Shown: positions 24,493 to 32,053 of the stretch, piece by piece | How positions within the stretch are numbered: the first letter of the stretch is position 1 | Layout: each line of letters starts with the position of its first letter | Origin: a virus | Reading direction: 5' to 3' (one strand) | IMG/VR virus record: IMGVR_UViG_3300032291_003009 | Span: 1 to 42,289 of that record | DNA length: 42,289 nt | Made by a program: the position numbers and the translations under genes | Notes under the pieces: generated by a model | The model's input: the letters and a program-made list of their open reading frames with translations, nothing else | Database searches by the model: none | What the model was told of the DNA's origin: nothing

Positions 24493-25923
24493 TTATTCAC
24501 CTCCTGCAAAGATTCCACAGTCAGCGTAGAACTCACGTTCCACCTCTTGATGTGGGAAGTACTCATTGTTACGCACGGATGTACTGTCTGTTTCAAATTC
24601 CGTCAACACCCCTCCAATGGGAACGGCCCCACACACTCCAGCTACTGCATCAGCTCGATCTGGACTGGACGCTCCACGTTTCCGCATTTCGTCTTTCGGC
24701 TCTAAACCAAGCTTCCCAGAGGAATTCACCCGCACCCTTCTTGTGACTAGCTGTGTGTTAAGCAGCTCATCGTCTGGTAGGATGACTTGCTTCTTCTCAA
24801 CCAATCTTGCGAGCTCCCACCAAACCTCAGCCCCTCTGTGCATATAGGCTGGATTGCGTGCTTTCGCCCCGAAGTTAAACCTATGTACGCTCCATCCTTT
24901 TTCGGCCATTCGATCATTCATCGGTCTGCCTAACCCGCCATCGTCTGCCCATACTCCGTCTTTAGGTACTCCAAGCTTGGTAAGCTCAGTCATAGCTCTG
25001 CCTACAGTGCTCATGGTGTCCTTAGCCACCCAAGCAATCAAAGGCAGTACCTTGTTGCCATTACGCACCGCAATCACTGTTTCGTCACCGCCACCTCCCC
25101 AGTCGATAAAGGCGAGGGGAGTGTCTTTAAGTAGTGATGGGGGCTTGTCTTTTAGGTCACGTAACTTGCTCATATTAAGAACAGTGTCACCCTCATCCCC
25201 AGCCAAGAACTCGGAAAAGATCATACTGCGTACTAGAGGGTGATCTGCTCCATATTCATCGATCTGGTCTTGGATGTAAGAGCCACGATCTACGAGATGC
25301 TTGCAGTCGTAAGCCGTCACGCTGTGTTTAAGCCACTTGCTAGTAGGGTTTAAGAAACACTTTGCGAATCTTGTGTCGATGTTCCCAGTGCTACTCATGG
25401 CCAGCCAAGATGTTGGCTGGCAACGCTCTGCTGCGTGCCATATCCCATCTGGGATAGATTTAGCTTCGTCAAATATCATAAGCAGTCGGTCATTGTGCCA
25501 CCCCTCGAATCGAGTGGGTTCGTCTGTGCTAAAGCCAATAGCCTTCGATCCGTTGGGGGCTGCTAAGTCAGAAGCGTTAATAGCCCACCCATTTAGCACT
25601 CCACCCCATTGGTGAATTTGCTGCCATAATTGATCACGGACTTGGCGAAAAACTCCTGCGGTGGTGACTACTTGGCTTCTTGGAAATCTAGCGCACCACC
25701 ATACAACTAACGGCGCAGCCACCATACTGGTCTTCCCAGAGCCGTTTGCAGCCTTTAATGCGACTCGGTTAAAAGATGCCAAGTCATCTAGCACCTTCTT
25801 TTGCCAATCGTACTGTTGAAGCTTGAGGAAGTGCTCTGAGAATGCAGAGGGGCTCTTGCGGAAAAGACTGTAGTCGATTGCGGGGGCTGGCCCAGTGCTT
25901 ACGGCTCGCTTCTGTACAGCCAT
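24493..25923 (-). CDS. terL: Terminase large subunit
   Basis: The protein has 476 residues. The ATPase domain has a Walker A (ANGSGKTS, Lys64) and a Walker B (LLMIFDEAK, Asp152-Glu153). The RNase H-like nuclease domain has Asp274 in FIDWGGGGDET and the late acidic motif SPDRADAVAG near residue 420. This ATP-driven motor cuts concatemeric DNA and packs it through the portal. It lies 6 bp after the small subunit gene and abuts the holin-like gene. All key residues appear present, and the length is normal. Confidence 0.9.
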   Translation of the reverse strand: MAVQKRAVSTGPAPAIDYSLFRKSPSAFSEHFLKLQQYDWQKKVLDDLASFNRVALKAANGSGKTSMVAAPLVVWWCARFPRSQVVTTAGVFRQVRDQLWQQIHQWGGVLNGWAINASDLAAPNGSKAIGFSTDEPTRFEGWHNDRLLMIFDEAKSIPDGIWHAAERCQPTSWLAMSSTGNIDTRFAKCFLNPTSKWLKHSVTAYDCKHLVDRGSYIQDQIDEYGADHPLVRSMIFSEFLAGDEGDTVLNMSKLRDLKDKPPSLLKDTPLAFIDWGGGGDETVIAVRNGNKVLPLIAWVAKDTMSTVGRAMTELTKLGVPKDGVWADDGGLGRPMNDRMAEKGWSVHRFNFGAKARNPAYMHRGAEVWWELARLVEKKQVILPDDELLNTQLVTRRVRVNSSGKLGLEPKDEMRKRGASSPDRADAVAGVCGAVPIGGVLTEFETDSTSVRNNEYFPHQEVEREFYADCGIFAGGE

Positions 25924-25929
25924 GGTATT

Positions 25930-26637
25930 CTAGGGCTGGCTCTCTGTAGAGGTAGGGGGCTTCTTTTTATATGAAATTTTTTTCGAAGGGGGGGATACTG
26001 TAGTGGTGGCGGGGGGAGGGGGGGTGGTGGGGGGGGCTAAATGATCCGATTCTGAAATTTCTGCATTCTGGTGATCTGCGGAATCTTTTGAGAGAAGGAT
26101 GGATCGTTCACTGACCTCTCCAGAATTTTCAATCGAAATAGTTTCCCCAATACTATTCTGCTGAGAGGGAAGAGTGATAACTTTGTCTGGTTCTTCGTCA
26201 GCAAGACGAGAGAGAACTTCGGCACCGAGGGCTTGGGACATGGTATGTCCTATGGCTATCTCTTGTGCTCTCGAGAAGTACTTCGGTTGACACCGCTCGA
26301 GTAGCCACGCTCGAGCCTGCCACGTTTTTTTTGCGACTTCATTGATGCCACTAAGGTGCTCCTGCACGAATAACGCACGCCCTCGATCTATCGCCTCTTG
26401 CCACTCGGGGAATAACGTCCTCCACTTCTGCACGCTGGTCTCACTCACTCGGAGCAGTGAGCACGCATGGCTCATCGGCATTCCCAGCTCCATGAGCTTG
26501 GCGAAACTCTCAGCGAGCTGTGGAGTGGGTTTCGCTCGTGTACCGCATGCCAGCCTCGCCCCCTCACATTCTTTCGCCACCAGTGCGATCCGATTCTCCT
26601 CGGGGGCTTCCACATTCTGAGCAGTCTTCTTCGGCAT
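25930..26637 (-). CDS. terS: Terminase small subunit
   Basis: The protein has 235 residues. Residues about 40-80 form a helix-turn-helix (FAKLMELGMPMSHACSLLRVSETSVQKW), followed by a helical core with ARAWLLERCQPKYFSRAQE, the W-LER-P-Y pattern of many TerS proteins. The C-terminal 70 residues are Pro/Thr/Ser/Lys-rich and probably disordered. It would recognise the packaging site and load TerL. It is the first gene of the late operon and contains one GGACA-N5-TGTCC palindrome. No strong ribosome-binding site is visible before the ATG. Confidence 0.75.
   Translation of the reverse strand: MPKKTAQNVEAPEENRIALVAKECEGARLACGTRAKPTPQLAESFAKLMELGMPMSHACSLLRVSETSVQKWRTLFPEWQEAIDRGRALFVQEHLSGINEVAKKTWQARAWLLERCQPKYFSRAQEIAIGHTMSQALGAEVLSRLADEEPDKVITLPSQQNSIGETISIENSGEVSERSILLSKDSADHQNAEISESDHLAPPTTPPPPATTTVSPPSKKISYKKKPPTSTESQP
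25988..26036 (+). other. G-rich, quadruplex-capable tract in terS
   Basis: The plus strand holds G runs of 7, 6, 7 and 8 bases, the last three within 26 bases (26011-26036). The minus strand codes for the Pro/Thr tail of TerS. A quadruplex on the template strand could slow transcription between terS and terL, but proline coding alone may explain it. Confidence 0.4.
26236..26250. promoter_or_regulatory. Operator-like palindrome copy 1 (in terS)
   Basis: The site reads GGACA-TGGTA-TGTCC and is followed by TA. It shares the consensus GGACA-N5-TGTCCTA with three other sites. The coding context means its conservation as an operator is less certain here. Confidence 0.45.
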
Positions 26638-26703
26638 ATGGGTTGGTGATCACGCATGTAATCCCGCTCCCGAATCGGTCAAGATTCTCCTCGAGGAATC
26701 GCA

Positions 26704-26722
26704 TAGGACATGGCGTGTCCTA
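26704..26722. promoter_or_regulatory. Operator-like palindrome copy 2
   Basis: A perfect inverted repeat, TAGGACA-TGGCG-TGTCCTA, lies nine bases upstream of a TTGACA hexamer and 67 bp before terS on the other strand. Its position suits repression or activation of one or both divergent promoters. Confidence 0.6.
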
Positions 26723-26731
26723 CGTTTATGC

Positions 26732-26759
26732 TTGACACGTGTTTTCGTGGTCGTAAATG
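26732..26759 (+). promoter_or_regulatory. Weak candidate promoter beside operator copy 2
   Basis: TTGACA at 26732-26737 matches the -35 consensus. A 16-bp spacer leads to TAAATG, a poor -10. The first plus-strand gene is 1.1 kb downstream, so a long leader would be required. The call rests mainly on the perfect -35 and the adjacent palindrome. Confidence 0.22.
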
Positions 26760-26930
26760 CATAGGGCATTGCCTTGGTGCATCAAAAAGATACTGGGGAA
26801 GGTGATGCAGTTGGTTCTGGCAATCGCACCCACTCTCAAAAACTTTTCGTGCCCACCTTGGCCACTCTCTCACCGCTCTTCTCGGCCTACTATTGTGATT
26901 ACTTCACATGTGTGAACTAATTTCACCCTC

Positions 26931-26945
26931 GGACATTGCATGTCC
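26931..26945. promoter_or_regulatory. Operator-like palindrome copy 3
   Basis: GGACA-TTGCA-TGTCC followed by TA lies 225 bp from copy 2 within the control region, close to the TTCACA/TGTGAA inverted repeat. The shared consensus supports binding by the same dimeric regulator. Confidence 0.55.
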
Positions 26946-27450
26946 TATCTTAAACCACGTAATATCTAGTACGTTAAATTTGGAGCGAGAATACCCCTAG
27001 AATCGATTTCACCCCCCTTTCTCGGGTGGTCTACTTGGTACGCATTCCAACGCACCGCCACGCCGATCCTACGCATTCTCCCCTCGGAAAACGCCGTACA
27101 TTACTCAAGGGGCACATACTATTCTTGTGTCATAATAAAAAAATAATTGTTGACCTAGTTACGCACTCTCATGCAATGTGGTCGAAGTTCTTTCGCACCC
27201 GCTCGTGTAACGCCATGGCACGCATCCAGCCCCAAGCAGATGCCCCAATGGGCTCGAGCCAAATTATCGGGAATACGCCAGAACGGCGGGTAGTAAGTGG
27301 GTCGATATATTCACCCACGCTCTTATGATCCAGAGCCACTCACAATAGTGAGCCCAGCTCTCGGGGAATCTCGAAGCGAATCGGTAGGGTATCTATTACG
27401 ATCCTCTGACCAGCAACCTTCGAAGTCTCAAATTCTCCACGATCCAACTT

Positions 27451-27468
27451 CGATCCCTTCGGGGGTCG
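27451..27468 (+). other. UUCG-loop hairpin in control region
   Basis: CGATCCC and GGGGTCG form a 7-bp stem with one G-U pair and a TTCG tetraloop. No U tract follows, so it is not a terminator. It may be part of the 5' leader of the plus-strand operon or a structured site for packaging or replication. Confidence 0.4.
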
Positions 27469-27867
27469 ATCAAGCCACCTCTCCCCGCCAAACAGACATG
27501 GCACTCAGTGCGGTGATCCAAGTGATCATGGTGACTGAGCGACACTCGAGAGTCTTCCCCTCTCAAATTGTGAAAGCAGTAGGCATCACACTCTCCCCCT
27601 CTTGCATCATGTAAATGCAAGGGGAGGAGCAGTGATTCCTAGCGTTACATTGTGCCCCCAGTGTCACCAAGTGCGGTGGCTGGAGATGGGGGACTAAACG
27701 TGAAACAAGCGAGAGGCAACTCCGACCCTCTCATCAAACAGCTTGATATTGAGCCGTGAGATACTGGAGCAATCCAATTCACTCGAGTGGAGATCGGTCA
27801 TGGCACACGTTAGGAATCGCAATCTTACCCGAGCAGAAAACAACCAACCAAATAGGAGGCACATAAC

Positions 27868-28731
27868 ATGAATAACACACTCAACAAGTCGGCGGTACTC
27901 GCTGACCTCACCATCCACTCAGCGGTCACTGCGAGGACAGACCTCAAGGTGACGGCATCAGTGGAGAAAGATCACAAGACACTCAACGCTGGGCGGTGGG
28001 TGAAAAACTTGTACGACAAGAAGTTCTTCAAGGAGATTCTTGCCGTTGACTACGAGATTCGGGAGCTGTTCTCCCAGTCCTCGTTACCCTACCGCAAAGG
28101 CTCTGAGAACATCATCACCTCCCAGCTCTTGCCGATCTTCCTCGAGAAGTTCCGCTTGCTGGTGGCGAAGCGTGACAAGCTCGCAGACGCACTCGCAAAG
28201 CGGTTCAGCGAGCTGGTCGATGACGCACGCTCGAGGCTCAACGGCACGTTCAAACCCGCTGACTATCCAGTCACGGCTGAAGCGTTCCGCAATCAGTTCA
28301 GCGTGAGCTTGGACATCTCGCCCATCCCTCGGTTGGATGATCTGGAAGACCCGATCCTCCGAGCGAATGCCGAGAGGGCACTCGCCACTCGAGTGAATGG
28401 GGCACACGAGGCACTGGTGACTCGGCTCGCTGAGTCGCTGGCTCGTCTCGGTGACACGCTGAAGGATCACGAGAAAGTTTTTCGTGACTCCACGATCACC
28501 CAAGCACGGCGAGCTCTGGCAGATGCAGACGCTCTCAACGTGGGCGGGAATCCCGAGATCACTAAGGCAGTGGCCTCGGCTCGTGATGGGCTCGAGAAGT
28601 ACCTCGCCGAGGGGAAAGAGGACGAGCTCAGAGATCAGCCAGCAGTCAGAGAATTAGTGGCAGTCACTGCCACGAAAGCAGTCAGTCAGTTCGAGCAGTT
28701 GGCCAATGCCTTCCGCTCGGCCAATCAGTAA
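27868..28731 (+). CDS. DUF3150-like helical protein of the MoxR/VWA operon
   Basis: The protein has 287 residues; AGGAGG stands 8 bases before the ATG. It is almost entirely helical and charged: KFFKEILAVDYEIRELF (about 53-69), LEKFRLLVAKRDKLADALAKRF, and a long coiled segment (AHEALVTRLAESLARLGDTLKDHEKVF). The pattern and the place before a MoxR ATPase and a VWA protein fit DUF3150-type proteins that accompany such pairs in other phages. No enzyme motif is visible. It may be the substrate adaptor or scaffold of the ATPase complex. It is the first gene of the plus-strand operon and is preceded by a CCAACCAA tract. Confidence 0.6.
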   Translation: MNNTLNKSAVLADLTIHSAVTARTDLKVTASVEKDHKTLNAGRWVKNLYDKKFFKEILAVDYEIRELFSQSSLPYRKGSENIITSQLLPIFLEKFRLLVAKRDKLADALAKRFSELVDDARSRLNGTFKPADYPVTAEAFRNQFSVSLDISPIPRLDDLEDPILRANAERALATRVNGAHEALVTRLAESLARLGDTLKDHEKVFRDSTITQARRALADADALNVGGNPEITKAVASARDGLEKYLAEGKEDELRDQPAVRELVAVTATKAVSQFEQLANAFRSANQ

Positions 28732-28762
28732 ACCAACCAACCAAAAAGGAATACCAACCAAC

Positions 28763-29830
28763 ATGAAATCAAAACTCAACAGCATCAAAGTCGGTCAACT
28801 CGCTGGCACTCTTGCCAGTGCATTCAAAAGCAACTTCTCCAAGCTCCTCCTCGTGGGGAGTGTGGGGGTAGGCAAGACGGCGAGCGTCCTCTCCGCATGG
28901 AAGAAGATCGCTCCCACGATTGACGGCGATCCCGAGGTGCTGGTGGAAAACATTTCCACCGCATCCCCCGAGGACTTGCGTGGTCTCCCAGTGAACGTGA
29001 ACGGCAAGGCAGTGTTCCTACCGCTCCGACTCACTGAGATTCTCACCACCGCCAAGCGTCCCAAGCTTGTGTTCCTTGACGATCTGGGGTGTGCCCCCAC
29101 GAGCGTCCAGTGTGCACTGCTTCACCTCATCCATGGTGGGGTGACTGAGGCTGGGCGGGTGAGCGAGCACATCCGATTCATCGGTGCGACCAACGACAAG
29201 ACGCATCGTGCTGGTGTGAACGGCATCATCGCCCCTCTCACTGGTCGCTTCTCCACGATCCTCGAGGTCGAGCCCGACCTAGATTCGTGGAGCGAGTGGG
29301 CTCTGGGTGAAGGCAATCTCCCCGCTGAAGTGGTGAGTGCAGTTCGGTTTCGTCCCGAGCTGTTCGCAGTGGAGCAAGTCCCGCAAGGGATCACTAAGTT
29401 CCATTGCCCTCGTAGCTGGGAGCATGCTGGTCGGCTGGTGCAAGACGGCATCACCGATCTCCCGCTCCTCGCTGGCACGTTGGGTGACGAGGCTGGGCTG
29501 TTCCTCAGCGGATTCGTGGGCATCTATAAAACTTTGGCGGGTCTTCCCGACAAGGTGCTCCTCGATCCGAAGGGCACGCCGATCCCCGAGAAGTACGAGC
29601 ACGTATGGGCGTTGGCTGGTGCTCTGATTAGCAGGGCAACGGCATCCACCTTCGCTCCGATTGCCAAGTTTGCAAAGCGGATCGGCTGTGAAAACGGCAA
29701 GGCAAACAAGCCCGAGATCGAAGCGTTCATCATCCGAGGAATCATCGCCAAGGGCGGTGCTGAGATCAGCTCCTCGAATGACTTCGTCACGTGGTCTCTT
29801 AAAGAGGCCAAGCGTGTTCTCGGTGCGTAA
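28763..29830 (+). CDS. MoxR/CobS-like AAA+ ATPase
   Basis: The protein has 355 residues from the ATG at 28763, about 12 bases after AAGGA; a longer form would overlap the previous gene. Walker A is GSVGVGKT (residues 32-39). Walker B is LVFLDDLG (Asp106-Asp107, DD rather than DE). Sensor 1 is GATND with Asn144, followed by an LTGRF arginine segment. This order fits the MoxR/CobS branch of AAA+ proteins, which act as chaperone-like remodelers working with a VWA protein. The VWA partner is encoded next. The target is unknown; candidates are a virion protein, a host metal-dependent enzyme or a defence component. Confidence 0.8.
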   Translation: MKSKLNSIKVGQLAGTLASAFKSNFSKLLLVGSVGVGKTASVLSAWKKIAPTIDGDPEVLVENISTASPEDLRGLPVNVNGKAVFLPLRLTEILTTAKRPKLVFLDDLGCAPTSVQCALLHLIHGGVTEAGRVSEHIRFIGATNDKTHRAGVNGIIAPLTGRFSTILEVEPDLDSWSEWALGEGNLPAEVVSAVRFRPELFAVEQVPQGITKFHCPRSWEHAGRLVQDGITDLPLLAGTLGDEAGLFLSGFVGIYKTLAGLPDKVLLDPKGTPIPEKYEHVWALAGALISRATASTFAPIAKFAKRIGCENGKANKPEIEAFIIRGIIAKGGAEISSSNDFVTWSLKEAKRVLGA

Positions 29831-29849
29831 GAATAACAACCAACCACAC

Positions 29850-29875
29850 GAGGGGCGTGCATTCGCACGTCCCTC
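29850..29875 (+). promoter_or_regulatory. Intercistronic hairpin before the VWA gene
   Basis: GAGGGGCGTGC and GCACGTCCCTC form an 11-bp stem (one G-U pair) with the loop ATTC. It ends 12 bases before the ATG, with AGAAAGG between, and no U tract follows. It is more likely a translation or mRNA-stability element than a terminator. Confidence 0.5.
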
Positions 29876-29887
29876 AGAAAGGCAACC

Positions 29888-31153
29888 ATGGCAACCAAGA
29901 CAGAAAAAGAATTCACGATTGCTGACGCTGAGAAAAAGCTGAGCCAAGCGAGGGTGAGGCTGGCTCTGGATCACAAGTTCTGGGGATCAATCTCGGCGAG
30001 TCTCACCCACGAGGTGGACACAAAAACCAAGTCAGCGTGCACTGACGGAAAGCGGATTCGGTATGGGGTGGAATTCCTCTCGAAGCTTTCAGTCACTCAG
30101 CTCGTGGGCTTGATCGCTCACGAGGTGGCACACGTGGCACTGGCTCATCATCTCCGCAAGGAGGGGCGTGACCACCGCACGTGGAATAAGGCCACTGACT
30201 ACGCTGTCAACCATCTGCTCACCGAAGCTGGGTTCGAGATTCCCGAGGGGGGTCTGGTCGATCCCACTCTGGGCAACCAGTCGAGCGAGGCTGTCTATGC
30301 ACAGCTCTCTCAAGACGAGGAGCAGGATGACAAGTCGGATGACAAGGACGAGGACAAGCAACAGAACGATGAGCAGGATGGTGGCGGTGACGGCGGTGGG
30401 AATGATGGCAGTGAGGAGGGCGATGATGGCATCCCCTCCGATGCTCCAGAGGGATGGGGCGAGGTGGAAGAACCGAAGAACGATGACGGCTCTTCGCTCA
30501 GCCCCGAGCAGAAACGTGACCTCGAGAAGGAGCTTGCCCAGAACATCTCCTCCGCTGAGTCAGTGGCTCGGATGGCTGGCTCGCTCCCAGCTGAAGTCGC
30601 TCGCCTCCTCGGGCTGGCACGTCAGACCAAGATTCCTTGGACTGATCTGCTCCGCTCCAAGCTGGTGAGCTTGGCTCGGGATGACTACTCGTACCGCCGT
30701 CCTAATCGTAGGTCGAGCGGTGACGTGTTCCTCCCATCGCTGAGGAGTGACTCTCCTCCCAAGGTGGCGGTGTTCATCGACACCTCTGGGTCAGTCAACG
30801 AGGACGATCTTGCTACGGCCATGGAAGAAGTGGCTGAGGCATCTGACATCACTCGACTCCCAGTGGTTGTGGGTGGTGTGGATACCAAGTTCCACGGCTG
30901 GAAGGAGTACTCCAGCGGTGATCCGTTGCCCGACATAAAGGGCGGTGGAGGCACTGACTTCTCGGGGGCATTCGAGCATCTCGAATCCGAGGAGGCTGGT
31001 GACGTGGGCTTGGCAGTGTTCATCACTGACGGCTACACGAACAGCTGGGGCACACCTCCAGACAAGTGCGATGTGATCTGGGTGATCACTCCCGCCAACG
31101 AATCGATCAAGCCTCCATTCGGAGACGTGATCTACACCGACTACGCAAAATAA
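29888..31153 (+). CDS. HExxH metallopeptidase-like plus VWA domain protein (DUF2201/CobT-like)
   Basis: The protein has 421 residues. The N-terminal domain carries HEVAH at 78-82 followed by WNKATDYAVNHLL, the zinc site pattern of DUF2201-type putative metallopeptidases. Residues about 143-215 form a highly acidic Asp/Glu/Gly linker like that of CobT. The C-terminal VWA domain has a MIDAS motif DTSGS (298-302) and a later Thr356-Asp357 in GGGGTDF, and an FITDGYT strand. The acidic linker plus MIDAS suggests that the MoxR ATPase binds and drives this protein. It is the third gene of the cassette. Whether the peptidase is active cannot be told from sequence. Confidence 0.8.
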   Translation: MATKTEKEFTIADAEKKLSQARVRLALDHKFWGSISASLTHEVDTKTKSACTDGKRIRYGVEFLSKLSVTQLVGLIAHEVAHVALAHHLRKEGRDHRTWNKATDYAVNHLLTEAGFEIPEGGLVDPTLGNQSSEAVYAQLSQDEEQDDKSDDKDEDKQQNDEQDGGGDGGGNDGSEEGDDGIPSDAPEGWGEVEEPKNDDGSSLSPEQKRDLEKELAQNISSAESVARMAGSLPAEVARLLGLARQTKIPWTDLLRSKLVSLARDDYSYRRPNRRSSGDVFLPSLRSDSPPKVAVFIDTSGSVNEDDLATAMEEVAEASDITRLPVVVGGVDTKFHGWKEYSSGDPLPDIKGGGGTDFSGAFEHLESEEAGDVGLAVFITDGYTNSWGTPPDKCDVIWVITPANESIKPPFGDVIYTDYAK

Positions 31154-31160
31154 ACCAACA

Positions 31161-31196
31161 GAGGGGGCTAGGACAGCACATGTCCTAGCTCCCCTC
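31161..31196 (+). promoter_or_regulatory. Hairpin overlapping operator-like palindrome, before the 31207 gene
   Basis: A 15-bp stem with one bulge is built around TAGGACA and TGTCCTA (31169-31187) and extended by GAGGGG/CCCCTC. GGAAAGG follows, then the ATG. It has the same plan as the hairpin before the VWA gene, and no U tract. Confidence 0.5.
31171..31185. promoter_or_regulatory. Operator-like palindrome copy 4
   Basis: GGACA-GCACA-TGTCC followed by TA lies inside the plus-strand operon, 18 bp after the VWA gene. Its match to the sites at 26236, 26706 and 26931 suggests an internal regulated promoter, or an RNA element that resembles the operator. Confidence 0.5.
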
Positions 31197-31206
31197 GGAA
31201 AGGCAC

Positions 31207-31653
31207 ATGATGAAAGCAGTACCGATTGATCCGAAGGAAAGATTCACTCGCAAACGCAAGGCACTCAAGATCGCCAAGCGTACACTCAAGCTACTCACTA
31301 GTGAGCTGGGTTATGTATCGGCATGGGAGTCATTGCGTCCAAGTGAGTCGGCCATGATGACTGAGCAGAGGGGCGAGTTCTTGCTCCGCTGGGGCGATGC
31401 AGATGGCAGGCACATCTACTTGCAGTTCAAAACCATCATGGATAAGAACCGCAAGCGTCACCCAAATCCTCAGCACATCCCATTTGAGCGGGTGATGATT
31501 AAGGCTACGGCTCTAAGGCCAAAGCTGAATCCGTCATTGCCAAATGAGAAGGAGATCATCCTCGAGCCGAGGGCACTCATCTTCACTGGGAAAACTCCAG
31601 TGACTCGTGTGAAAAAGTTCCACGCCCAGCTAGTGGCGGGGCTACTCACATGA
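31207..31653 (+). CDS. Hypothetical basic protein
   Basis: The protein has 148 residues; the start is either of two adjacent ATGs after GGAAAGGC. The first 35 residues are basic and helical (KERFTRKRKALKIAKRTLKLL). The rest alternates strands and loops (EFLLRWGDADGRHIYLQF, EIILEPRALIFTG), suggesting a small alpha/beta nucleic-acid-associated protein. I do not recognise the family. It ends in an ATGA overlap with the next small gene, so it belongs to the same operon as the MoxR/VWA genes. Confidence 0.6.
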   Translation: MMKAVPIDPKERFTRKRKALKIAKRTLKLLTSELGYVSAWESLRPSESAMMTEQRGEFLLRWGDADGRHIYLQFKTIMDKNRKRHPNPQHIPFERVMIKATALRPKLNPSLPNEKEIILEPRALIFTGKTPVTRVKKFHAQLVAGLLT

Positions 31654-31817
31654 CAAAGGTGCTGGCAGAGGCACTGCCAAGGCAGTCGATAAAGGTGGGC
31701 AACCTCCGCATTCGTGCGGGGGTTGTCACCTACAAGCTGAAGAAAACCAACATATGCACACGCCTCGGATGGCTGAGAGACGTGGCTTTAATAAAACTAA
31801 AGGAGGCATTCAAATGA
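31650..31817 (+). CDS. Hypothetical 55-residue protein coupled on both sides
   Basis: The frame opens at an ATGA overlap with the previous stop (31650-31653) and closes at an ATGA overlap with the next start (31814-31817). That double coupling is the main evidence. The translation starts MTKVLAEALPRQSIKVGNLR and ends ALIKLKEAFK; it is basic with a mixed strand/helix pattern. A strong hairpin (31694-31730) lies inside, so the interval might instead be an untranslated structured leader. Function unknown. Confidence 0.5.
   Translation: MTKVLAEALPRQSIKVGNLRIRAGVVTYKLKKTNICTRLGWLRDVALIKLKEAFK
31694..31730 (+). other. Long hairpin with TTCG loop
   Basis: The arms (GGTG, CAACC, CCGCA paired with TGCGG, GGTTG, CACC) form a nearly continuous 16-bp stem with one bulge and one wobble, closing a TTCG loop. 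It resembles the intercistronic hairpins at 29850 and 31161, but falls inside a small coding frame. Confidence 0.45.
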
Positions 31818-32053
31818 GCATTAAACTAAACGATTGGATAGAAGTTAAGTGGTGGATCGAAGACGTGCGTGAGGCTCGTGACCAGAGCCCATCGCTAAAA
31901 AAACTAAAGCTAAGTGATGAAGATTGTCGTGCGATCCTCGCTCGGGTGAGGGTGTGTCACGATGCAAACATCGGCATTAACTGGGAGGTGCTTCAGTCGC
32001 ACATCCAAGATTACTGCCGTGTGAGGGATGCGGTGAGGAGGGCGAAGCGATGA
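31814..32053 (+). CDS. Hypothetical 79-residue protein
   Basis: The start at 31814 is fixed by AGGAGG seven bases upstream. The protein is helical and charged (DWIEVKWWIEDVREARDQS, then LSDEDCRAILARVRVCHD). It ends in an ATGA overlap. The helix pattern with acidic turn might be a small regulatory or adaptor protein; no family was recognised. Confidence 0.62.
   Translation: MSIKLNDWIEVKWWIEDVREARDQSPSLKKLKLSDEDCRAILARVRVCHDANIGINWEVLQSHIQDYCRVRDAVRRAKR

Larger units (their letters stand above)
26638..27867. promoter_or_regulatory. 1.2 kb non-coding control region between divergent operons
   Basis: No convincing gene lies here: the open frames are short and of non-protein-like composition. 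The region separates minus-strand late genes from the plus-strand accessory operon and must hold at least two promoters. It contains two GGACA-N5-TGTCCTA palindromes (26706 and 26931), an inverted repeat TTCACA-TG-TGTGAA (26903-26916), an A/T-rich stretch around 27130-27150, a UUCG-type hairpin (27451-27468) and a long inverted repeat around 27590-27626. The packaging site or a replication origin may also be here; I see no clear iterons. Confidence 0.7.

Noticed and set aside
26654-26682. Minus-strand promoter TTGACC with TACATG before terS
   Set aside because: The -10 matches only three of six bases. The position is right, but the evidence is too weak to list it as a feature.
27430-27480. 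Possible tRNA because of a TTCGATCC stretch and a following CCA
   Set aside because: No acceptor, D or anticodon stems can be built around it. The TTCG belongs to a simple hairpin.
27026-27614. Open frames of about 100 codons on the plus strand in the control region
   Set aside because: The translations have no helix or strand periodicity, are rich in Ser/Pro/Arg/His, and overlap each other. No ribosome site or coupling supports them.
27694-27918. A 74-codon minus-strand frame across the start of the DUF3150-like gene
   Set aside because: It overlaps the first plus-strand gene and its composition is not protein-like.
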